DNA of 12,241 bases. It comes from CBDUQP01 sp965369385 (lineage in GTDB: Bacteria > Planctomycetota > Phycisphaerae > SM23-33). The notes under the pieces were generated by a model, which was given only the letters and a program-made list of their open reading frames with translations, searched no databases and was not told the DNA's origin. The stretch lies in contig CBDUQP010000108.1 of NCBI GenBank assembly GCA_965369385.1, positions 1 to 12,241 of the forward strand, read 5' to 3'. The position numbers and the translations under genes are program-made. Positions 7,764 to 12,241 of this stretch are shown one piece after another (position 1 is the first letter of the stretch; each line of letters starts with the position of its first letter).

Positions 7764-8831
7764 TTACTCTACCACGGAGGACATGTGCCCAGAGAGCTTG
7801 AGGGCTGCCAGTATCGCGTAATAGCCGCCGAACAGCAACAATAATGGGATACCCTGCCAACGTTTGAACGTCTCCCCACGCCACGCGATAAACACTCGCA
7901 GCATCACCAACGCCAACAGCATCATGGGAATATGCAGATAGTAGAAAAGCGGCGGCACTTCCAGCGGAATCGCCGTAGCCGATGCACCAACCACGAACAA
8001 CACATTGAGGATATCAGCACCAATCACATTACCAACCAACAGCTCCGGGTGCCCCTTGATGATAGATGCTATCGCGGTGACAAGCTCCGGCAGGCTGGTT
8101 CCAAATGCCACCAGCGTCACAGCCAGAACATCTGCCGGAACGCCATAGCGGAGACAAAGCTCCCCCACTGAACCCACCATAACATCTGATCCCACAAGAA
8201 CCAACACAAGCCCTACCACAAGCAGCACAAGATGCTTCAATACCACCGACGGCAATATCTTCTCGCCTTCACCCGCATGGGCTTCATCGCCGAGAAGCGC
8301 CGGATGCTGCCGAGCCCAGCGTACGGATATCGCCATGTACCCAACCAGTAACCCCAGGAAGATCATGCCAATGAACCGGGGGATCATGACCCCTTCAATC
8401 CCCCCCGCCCATATCGCCAGCACGCCAACCACACACGCCAGCAGTATGCCGGAACCTAACTGTAACCAACCGTGACGTCTGAGGATAAAGCGATCCTTGG
8501 GCAGTTTTACCACACAGCAGCACAAACCGAAAACAAGGGCAGTATCACAGATAATCGACCCCACAGCATTGCCCAGCGCCAAACCAGGCTTGCCCCCAAT
8601 CGCCGCCAGCACCGAAACACACGCTTCCGGGCTTGTCGTGCCGAGGCTGACGATGGTAGCCCCTATAATTACAGTACTCAGACCAACCGCCCTCGCCAAG
8701 TGCACAGCCGAGCCCACAAGGCGGTCAGCCCCGTAAACCAACAGCGCGATAGCCACTACCGCAAGCAACCACAGAAGGAGGTCGCCGCGGGCTAAGAAAA
8801 ACTGTTCCGGAATCAATTCTGCAAGTATCAT
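7764..8831 (-). CDS. CaCA-family Ca2+/Na+ (or cation) antiporter, YrbG/NCX-like
   Basis: A 355-residue membrane protein with two inverted alpha repeats separated by a hydrophilic loop (about 172-196). Alpha-1 is IVSLGTTSPEACVS with E69 and then GNAVGSIICD (87-96); alpha-2 is LVAFGTSLPELVTA with E249 and then GNVIGADILN (267-276). Both Glu residues expected at the ion sites are present. In alpha-1 the GSN triplet is GSI, a variant I associate with a CaCA subfamily, so ion preference may differ from classic Na+/Ca2+ exchangers. The protein would exchange Ca2+ for Na+ or H+ at the cytoplasmic membrane. It is the first gene of a minus-strand run with the exported protein (8-base gap) and the methyltransferase. 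A weak GAGGT lies about 18 bases upstream. Confidence 0.9.
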   Translation of the reverse strand: MILAELIPEQFFLARGDLLLWLLAVVAIALLVYGADRLVGSAVHLARAVGLSTVIIGATIVSLGTTSPEACVSVLAAIGGKPGLALGNAVGSIICDTALVFGLCCCVVKLPKDRFILRRHGWLQLGSGILLACVVGVLAIWAGGIEGVMIPRFIGMIFLGLLVGYMAISVRWARQHPALLGDEAHAGEGEKILPSVVLKHLVLLVVGLVLVLVGSDVMVGSVGELCLRYGVPADVLAVTLVAFGTSLPELVTAIASIIKGHPELLVGNVIGADILNVLFVVGASATAIPLEVPPLFYYLHIPMMLLALVMLRVFIAWRGETFKRWQGIPLLLLFGGYYAILAALKLSGHMSSVVE

Positions 8832-8955
8832 ATTGCCCGCAAAAGTAACCTCTTACCGGGGATTTAGCAAGGCTTCCGCCGCACATCAAAGCCCCTCCTC
8901 CATCGCTTCGTCTTGTCTTGGCGACGAAAGGTGGAAACCGTCGGCTTTGGTCCAG

Positions 8956-9111
8956 CAGTCCGTTGAAGAATGGATTCCGTCGCGAGTGCGCAGGATCTCA
9001 ACGAGCATCAAGGAACGAAGACGCAGGAAATCCCGTAGGATTGCCGAGTTTTCGTAACGCAGACGCGCAATTGAAAGACCCGCACGTAGAAATAGCCTTT
9101 TCAACGGGCTG
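8956..9111. repeat. MITE-like element with imperfect 14-bp inverted ends
   Basis: CAGTCCGTTGAAGA (8956-8969) and TTTTCAACGGGCTG (9098-9111) are inverted copies matching at 12 of 14 positions. The 156-bp element lies in the gene-free stretch 8832-9246 between the antiporter start and the tRNA promoter. Short open frames cross it on both strands, but none has a ribosome-binding site or recognisable family. The CCGTTGAA ends resemble dispersed intergenic repeats, from memory only. Flanking duplications are not obvious. Elsewhere in the gap only a small TTCGTC/GACGAA hairpin near 8910-8930 was seen. Confidence 0.45.
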
Positions 9112-9246
9112 TTAGAATTTTCGGTGATATTGGCCACTTTTTTGGCATCGCGGTGGCTTATATCCTAATGTTCGGTCAGCTTGTCATGGATTTGGAAGGA
9201 TTTAGGAAGTTTTGGTTCAGATTTCGAGAGATTTCTCCACTAAGTA

Positions 9247-9275
9247 TTGACACAAGATACTCTTTTCACTTTAAT
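9247..9275 (+). promoter_or_regulatory. Consensus sigma70 promoter of the tRNA-Gly gene
   Basis: TTGACA (9247-9252), 17 bases, TTTAAT (9270-9275), with transcription expected near 9282. The short 5' leader could pair CCGCGA (9286-9291) with TCGCGG (9299-9304), overlapping the mature tRNA 5' end. Confidence 0.8.
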
Positions 9276-9300
9276 GGTCGGTCCACCGCGAGTGGTAATC

Positions 9301-9372
9301 GCGGGCGTAGCTCAGTGGTAGAGCGTCACGTTGCCAACGTGAATGTCGTGAGTTCGAATCTCATCGCCCGCT
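9301..9372 (+). tRNA. tRNA-Gly (anticodon GCC)
   Basis: A full cloverleaf: acceptor GCGGGCG pairs with CGCCCGC (9365-9371), D-stem GCTC/GAGC, anticodon stem TCACG/CGTGA (9326-9330, 9338-9342) with loop TTGCCAA and anticodon GCC at 9333-9335, and T-stem GTGAG/CTCAT around TTCGAAT. The discriminator is T at 9372, as usual for glycine tRNAs. CCA is not encoded, so it must be added enzymatically. The 3' end is duplicated downstream. Confidence 0.97.
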
Positions 9373-9376
9373 TCAA
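9355..9376 (+). repeat. Direct repeat copy 1: tRNA-Gly 3' end (putative att site)
   Basis: The 22 bases beginning CGAATCTCATCGCCCG and ending CTTCAA cover the T-loop to the 3' end of the tRNA plus four bases beyond. The identical sequence recurs at 9533-9554. Tyrosine integrases commonly use this part of tRNA genes as attachment site. Confidence 0.8.
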
Positions 9377-9411
9377 GGCCTGGTGCAACACAAAGCATCA
9401 GGCCCTTTTTG
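9377..9411 (+). terminator. Intrinsic terminator of the tRNA-Gly transcript
   Basis: GGCCTGGTGC (9377-9386) pairs with GCATCAGGCC (9395-9404, one G-U) around an 8-base loop, followed by CTTTTT. Confidence 0.8.
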
Positions 9412-9434
9412 TGCGCTATGCCACCCCAACGCAA

Positions 9435-9530
9435 GATGAGAGTCGAACTCACATGGATGATGCGAAGCATCAGACATAACGTGAGTTTGACGCCGAAGGC
9501 GCCGCGACTGGTCGGCAAAGCCAGCCACAA
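9435..9530. repeat. Inverted T-arm copy followed by a cluster of hairpins
   Basis: Positions 9435-9452 read on the minus strand as a copy of the tRNA-Gly T arm (9348-9365) with 17 of 18 bases identical. Its GTCGAACTCAC (9442-9452) also pairs with GTGAGTTTGAC (9481-9491, one G-U). Inside sits TGATGC-GAA-GCATCA (9458-9472); after it come CGCC-GAA-GGCG and a mostly paired TGGTCGGC-AAA-GCCAGCCA (about 9510-9528). The hairpins run up to the second tRNA-end copy. No open frame is convincing. Confidence 0.65.
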
Positions 9531-9532
9531 AG

Positions 9533-9554
9533 CGAATCTCATCGCCCGCTTCAA
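9533..9554 (+). repeat. Direct repeat copy 2: duplicated tRNA-Gly 3' end (putative att site)
   Basis: Identical over 22 bases to 9355-9376, but preceded by unrelated sequence, so it is not a second tRNA. It lies just left of the phage-gene remnants and could be the left or right junction of an integrated element. Confidence 0.8.
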
Positions 9555-9557
9555 CAA

Positions 9558-9594
9558 AAGGCCTGTAGGTAAACACCCGCAGGCCTTCTGTTTG
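9558..9594 (+). terminator. Terminator-like hairpin after the second tRNA-end copy
   Basis: AAGGCCTG (9558-9565) pairs perfectly with CAGGCCTT (9580-9587), with an inner GGT/ACC pairing, followed by CTGTTT. The GGCCTG stem start matches that of the terminator after copy 1, so the two terminators may share an origin. The weak T run makes efficiency uncertain. Confidence 0.5.
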
Positions 9595-9920
9595 CGCCCT
9601 ATCCTTCGCCCCCAAAAAACCTTGTGACCCTCCCCCAACGTCTAGCTCCGCCATACCGGCCACTGCCACACGTTGCCAAACACTGCCAAACAACGCCTAG
9701 CCGCGCTGCATATGCGCTGCATTTCACCGCCCCTGCTGCATCCGCGCTGCGTGGCAAACGCCCGATCAACCCACGTATCTTCAAAGGCCGCTATCTTCCC
9801 ATAGAGCGGCCTGACGGCGTCTTTCGCCTTGAAGGCTACTCAAGCCCGGGCCTTCTTGTTCCCCGCCAAGGCTGCGCCCCGGCCGCAGGACGCAAGAACG
9901 ATCGCATATCAGTACCTGCG

Positions 9921-10289
9921 CCGACGCTCGACGCACTGGTGAACAGGGGGATCGCGGTCGTACTGCTGGCCCACGCCACACGCCGCGAGATCACCACCAT
10001 AGACGGCATCACCGTCGAGAAGTCCGCTCCCGAGATTCACGCCGACCTGGCCAACTCGCTCATCGAATGGTCTGACTTCGTCGGTGCCGCCCGAGTGGGC
10101 ACGAGCGGCCGGGAACTCGTCCTGACCGAGACCAACCAACTGCTGGCCAAGAACCGTTACGGCATCAACAGCGAACTGCCGCTCTCCTGGGACGCATTCA
10201 TGAACGCAATGGTACCCATGGAACAGAAAACCGCTGAAGACACAGACACCCAGAAGACCCCGAACACAGCGGAACAGACACATGGCTAA
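9921..10289 (+). pseudogene. C-terminal fragment of phage RecA-like AAA ATPase (AAA_24/Sak4-type)
   Basis: The frame is open from 9624, but family-like sequence starts only near 9921: LDALVNRGIAVVLLAHA, then HADLANSLIEWSDFVGAA, and finally the characteristic LLAKNRYGINSELPLSWDAF. These match the C-terminal third of phage nucleotide-binding proteins of the AAA_24/Sak4 group, which take part in single-strand annealing recombination. The Walker A and Walker B regions that should precede this are missing, and the open stretch 9624-9920 has unrelated composition, so the gene is truncated and should be inactive. Its last 8 bases overlap the start of the DUF669 gene, the usual phage arrangement for this pair. 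The fragment is clear; the subfamily is from memory. Confidence 0.7.
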
Positions 10290-10671
10290 TCTCAATGGTT
10301 TTAACGCAAACGAAGTCGAACCCACCACCAGTTTCGAGCCGCTTCCCGCAGGCACATACATCGCGGCCATCTCCGCATCGGAGATGAAACCCACGAAGAA
10401 AGGCGATGGCAGCTATCTGGAGCTCGAGTTCACCGTGCTTGAAGGTGAATGTCACGGCCGCAAGGCTTGGGATCGTCTGTGCATCAACCATCCGAACGAA
10501 CTGACGCAGAGAATCGCGCGTGGCAACCTGTCAGCCATCTACCGATCCGTAGGAGTGCTTCAGCCGGGCGACTCAGCCCAGCTCCACAACCTGCCGCTCA
10601 TCATCACAGTCAAGTGCAAGAAACGCGAATCGAGAGTCTGGACATCGATCAGATGGTGGCGACGGCAGTGA
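10282..10671 (+). pseudogene. DUF669-family phage protein, C-terminus replaced after a frameshift or deletion
   Basis: The 129-residue product begins MANLNGFNANEVEPTTSFEP and carries PAGTYIAAISASEMKPTKKG, YLELEFTVLEG and GRKAWDRLCINHPN, a clear match to the DUF669 family found beside phage recombination ATPases and thought to act in single-strand DNA handling. Agreement ends near residue 115 (about 10626), where KCKKRE gives way to SRVWTSIRWWRRQ, which is unlike the family. From there another frame is open to 10748 (ESLDIDQMVATAVNQIEPIGH) and looks more protein-like, so a deletion or frameshift has joined unrelated sequence. The first 115 residues may still fold. The start overlaps the ATPase stop by 8 bases. 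Confidence 0.8.
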
Positions 10672-10696
10672 ACCAGATCGAGCCGATCGGGCATAT

Positions 10697-11022
10697 CCCG
10701 AAACACCTTGGGCCGATGTCTGGCGAATCGCCGGAAGTCTCAGCTTAGACCCTCGAGGCCTGACGTTGAGGCAACTGCTGTGGATGGCAGAAGGCCTCGG
10801 CCGCGAGCGATGATCACATACGTCAGCCTGATGGCCCTGATCGCCAACGCCAATCGCGACCCGAAGAAATCCCGGCCATTCAAGCCATCGGATTTTGATC
10901 CATACGCAAGAGATGCACGAAACGCACGAAGCAAACGTCGGCAAGCCACACCGGCCGACCTGACAATCCTTAGGCAATCACTCAGAAGAACCCTGAAGGG
11001 TTCGAAAGGTAGCACATCATGA
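10697..11022 (+). pseudogene. Small phage structural-region protein, broken by stop and frameshift
   Basis: One frame reads TPWADVWRIAGSLSLDPRG then LTLRQLLWMAEGLGRER to a TGA at 10811-10813. The next frame then continues LMALIANANRDPKKSRPFK then PSDFDPYARDA to the stop at 11022. Together they look like a single protein of about 105 residues, of a type I associate with phage tail or morphogenesis gene clusters. The junction falls where a Trp-Asp-His stretch would be expected, so a net one-base loss and a TGA in place of TGG would explain it. The reading frame before 10697 does not show a start with a ribosome-binding site. The stop overlaps the next gene's ATG (ATGA). Confidence 0.6.
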
Positions 11023-11432
11023 ACTTCGACACGATCTACAACGCGGTTGTCGCATTCTTGAACTCTGGTGCTGGATTCGCGGTCATCGGGGCCCTTATGG
11101 TGGGCTTCTTCATCTTCCTGTCGAGCAGAAAGGTTATGACAATGAGACGAATGCTGCTCTTGATCGCAATATCTGGACTACTGCCGGCTCTGACCGGGTG
11201 CAGCGGCATTCGAGGCGTGTTTGCACCAAGGATTGAGCCCCACCCTGACGCCCCGATTCTGATCACTGACACATTCGGCGGCTTCGTCGAAGGCGCAGTG
11301 TACGACAAGGATCGCAATGCGATGGTGCCATGCGGTTGGCACTGGATTGGTCGCTACGACGGCTGGACGCTACATAGGTTTGACTGGAATGAAAGGATCG
11401 ACACTCAGCCTGACACATCAAAGCAAGATTGA
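11019..11432 (+). CDS. Membrane/lipoprotein of phage-like island (holin-like N-terminus joined to lipoprotein)
   Basis: The 137-residue frame has two parts. Residues 1-39 hold one membrane segment (GAGFAVIGALMVGFFIFL), like a small holin or membrane-anchor protein. Residues 40-137 start MTMRRMLLLIAISGLLPALT followed by GCSG, a classic lipoprotein signal with lipobox LTGC at 57-60, then a soluble part with FGGFVEGAVYDKDRN and GWHWIGRYDGWTLHRFDW. An internal start at 11142 has AAAGG about 8 bases upstream, so a separate lipoprotein may be made from within the frame. The ATG at 11019 also has GAAAGG upstream and overlaps the previous stop. Phage lysis or tail-associated roles are possible but not shown. 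The family was not recognised by name. Confidence 0.6.
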   Translation: MNFDTIYNAVVAFLNSGAGFAVIGALMVGFFIFLSSRKVMTMRRMLLLIAISGLLPALTGCSGIRGVFAPRIEPHPDAPILITDTFGGFVEGAVYDKDRNAMVPCGWHWIGRYDGWTLHRFDWNERIDTQPDTSKQD

Positions 11433-11462
11433 GTCTCCGCTTGCGCCTTTGCAGGGGCGTCG

Positions 11463-11750
11463 TCAGGCGAGAGCTATCTTCAATCGCCTGCCGAGAGTAC
11501 GTGCGGCCTTGTCCAGTGTCTGCAGGGTGACCGCCTTGTTCCGGGGATCAAGCAGACGGTCCAGTGCGCTGCGAGAAGTATGCATTCGCTCAGCCATCTT
11601 CGTCTTGGAAATCTTTTGGGTTTCCATTTCATGGGCGATCTGCAACGCAAGAACACGCTTGGTTGCTTCCAGCGTGGCGTCTTCGTAAATATCCTCATCC
11701 CGAAGGAAATCGTCAAATGAAGAACCCAGTGATGTATGCTTCTTGGTCAT
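11463..11750 (-). CDS. HigA-like antitoxin, XRE-family helix-turn-helix protein
   Basis: A 95-residue protein with an acidic N-terminus (SFDDFLRDEDIYEDATLEATKR) and an XRE helix-turn-helix at about 40-85 (KISKTKMAERMHTSRSALDR, then LDPRNKAVTLQTLDKAART). It resembles antitoxins encoded behind Gp49/RelE-type toxins; it would bind and neutralise the toxin and repress the operon. ATG 11750 lies 2 bases after the toxin stop, with AAAGGA eight bases upstream. The frame is intact although the toxin is not. It converges with the phage lipoprotein gene, leaving 30 bases between stops. The family is firm; the name HigA is by arrangement. Confidence 0.85.
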   Translation of the reverse strand: MTKKHTSLGSSFDDFLRDEDIYEDATLEATKRVLALQIAHEMETQKISKTKMAERMHTSRSALDRLLDPRNKAVTLQTLDKAARTLGRRLKIALA

Positions 11751-11752
11751 GG

Positions 11753-12125
11753 TTATTGTCCTTTTCTGCCCTTACGCAAATCCGACAGAATTTCCTTCTG
11801 GCGCTTTCGCCCAACCAACAAGTCCTGGCTGGGCGTCTTCTGTTGTTTCTTGATAAATCCGTGGACCAGCCACATGGCATCATCCGTGACACAAAAACAG
11901 TATCCTGGCAATACGATTCCTGAGAGAAGATCGAACCTCCCAAAGGCCGTCACCCAAACTGCGACACGTCGGCAAACCAACAGGCCATCCAAACTCAACG
12001 GTCTTGATATCCGTACCGATAATCAATCGCTCCTTCGGCGTCAGCGCCAAGAGCCAATCACGCACAGGTTCCTTCCCTGTGGAAGTGCGATCGAAACGCA
12101 CTTCAATTCGTTTCGATGATCCCAT
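11753..12125 (-). pseudogene. HigB/RelE-superfamily (Gp49-like) toxin, frameshifted in a T5 run
   Basis: The toxin begins MGSSKRIEVRFDRTSTGKEP and continues VRDWLLALTP, DIKTVEFGWPVGLP and CRSLGDGLWEVRSSLRNRIARILF, matching Gp49-like mRNA-cleaving toxins. Translation as written then ends LCHG at a stop at 11880, giving 81 residues. In another frame the missing end follows at once: CVTDDAMWLVHGFIKKQQKTP to a stop at 11753. Removing one T from the run of five (A5 at 11893-11897 on the plus strand) restores a single frame of 123 residues. The C-terminal strand and helix, lost here, normally complete the fold, so the product is probably inactive. ATG 12125 is preferred over 12167 because the promoter lies between them. 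A sequencing error at the homopolymer is the main alternative. Confidence 0.8.
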
Positions 12126-12131
12126 ACCAGC

Positions 12132-12160
12132 ATTGTACCAACATTGGTACACACGATCAA
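12132..12160 (-). promoter_or_regulatory. Toxin-antitoxin promoter with palindromic operator; leaderless start
   Basis: On the minus strand TTGATC (12155-12160), 17 bases, then TACAAT (12132-12137). The A of the toxin ATG (12125) is seven bases after the -10 box, so the mRNA probably begins at the start codon. A perfect palindrome GTACCAA-CA-TTGGTAC (12135-12150) covers the spacer and -10 box, the expected place for the antitoxin or toxin-antitoxin complex to bind and repress. Confidence 0.7.
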
Positions 12161-12171
12161 TACCCATATGG

Positions 12172-12203
12172 AAGGTCTTTTTGAATGTGAGTGACCTTTT
12201 TTT
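12172..12203 (+). terminator. Possible intrinsic terminator at the right edge
   Basis: AAGGTC (12172-12177) and GACCTT (12193-12198) pair around a 15-base loop, with a run of seven T ending at 12203. No plus-strand gene ends just upstream, so it may be chance or shield the toxin promoter region. Nothing else was recognised in 12161-12241. Confidence 0.3.
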
Positions 12204-12241
12204 GTGGCAATGTTTATGCGGCTCGTTGGGTTTGCCAGTAA

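Larger units (their letters stand above)
9533..11432 (+). mobile_element. Decayed prophage / integrative element remnant next to tRNA-Gly
   Basis: Phage-type genes sit immediately downstream of a duplicated tRNA end: a truncated recombination ATPase, a DUF669 protein, a frameshifted small phage protein and a membrane/lipoprotein gene, all on the plus strand with ATG-stop overlaps typical of phages. No integrase, capsid, portal or terminase is seen, so large parts have been deleted. Positions 9595-9780 hold no recognisable gene; GCTGCA-type short motifs recur near 9697-9752. The right boundary is not identified and may lie outside the window. The left boundary at 9533 is inferred. Confidence 0.65.

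Noticed and set aside
8886..9137. An 83-codon minus-strand frame in the gap before the tRNA
   Set aside because: It spans the inverted ends of the MITE-like repeat, has no ribosome-binding site and no recognised family. A repeat explains it better than a gene.
9442..9491. Integron attC site
   Set aside because: The paired arms and inner hairpin recall attC folding, but no RYYYAAC/GTTRRRY pair is in the right arrangement and no integron integrase is present.
9312..9693. Minus-strand open frames across the tRNA (for example a product containing GDEIRTHD)
   Set aside because: They are translations of the tRNA-Gly and its duplicated end. Such frames are well-known spurious products of tRNA genes and lack ribosome-binding sites.
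9785..9812. Inverted repeat AGGCCGCT/AGCGGCCT as a terminator
   Set aside because: The 8-bp stem is real but has no T run and ends no transcription unit that can be recognised.
10801..10831. TGA read as tryptophan to keep the small phage protein open
   Set aside because: Genes here, including the neighbouring phage frame ending at 10671, use TGA as stop, and a frameshift is still needed downstream. Decay is simpler than recoding.
1..12241. CRISPR array
   Set aside because: No regularly spaced repeats were seen; the only repeats are the tRNA-end copies and isolated inverted repeats.

Overview
The window looks like bacterial chromosome of moderate GC, most likely from a planctomycete-type organism, perhaps of the Phycisphaerae kind. 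That placement rests on the overall look of the proteins (divergent ArgD, a MarC subfamily, a trigger factor with a long Lys-rich tail, paired ClpP genes) and no search was possible, so treat it as tentative. Promoters read as ordinary sigma70 type, and most genes have clear Shine-Dalgarno sequences.

Layout. (1) Positions 1-1162, minus strand: an ArgD-like class III aminotransferase, cut by the left edge. (2) Positions 1163-1627: a divergent intergenic region with a 91-bp element bounded by a perfect 23-bp inverted repeat. (3) Positions 1628-2218: a MarC-family membrane protein. (4) Positions 2316-5554: a protein-quality-control cluster of trigger factor followed by two ClpP protease subunits, with a strong promoter in front, a very stable hairpin between tig and the first clpP, and a hairpin terminator inside the 3' end of the convergent gene. 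(5) Positions 5567-8831, minus strand: a probable operon read as Ca2+/Na+ antiporter, exported protein of unknown function, then an orphan beta-class DNA methyltransferase. (6) Positions 8832-9246: no gene, but a 156-bp stretch with inverted ends that resembles a MITE.

(7) Positions 9247-9594: a tRNA-Gly(GCC) with promoter and terminator. Its last 18 bases plus four flanking bases recur exactly 178 bp downstream. Between the copies lie an inverted T-arm copy and a run of hairpins. This looks like an attachment-site scar or a very small tRNA-targeting element. (8) Positions 9600-11432: a decayed prophage or phage-like island. It holds the C-terminal part of a RecA/Sak4-like ATPase, a DUF669 protein whose end is lost, a frameshifted small phage protein, and an intact membrane/lipoprotein gene. 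No integrase is present in the window. (9) Positions 11463-12160, minus strand: a HigBA-type toxin-antitoxin module with the toxin first. A palindromic operator sits in the promoter and the toxin mRNA is probably leaderless. The toxin is frameshifted in a run of five T, and the antitoxin is intact.

How the parts relate. Trigger factor with ClpP joins nascent-chain folding to proteolysis, although the ATPase partner (ClpX or ClpA) is not in view. The right third (9300-12241) is accessory DNA that has been entering and decaying at a tRNA gene. The most interesting signals are the repeats and hairpins around that tRNA, the 91-bp palindromic element, and the broken toxin beside an intact antitoxin.
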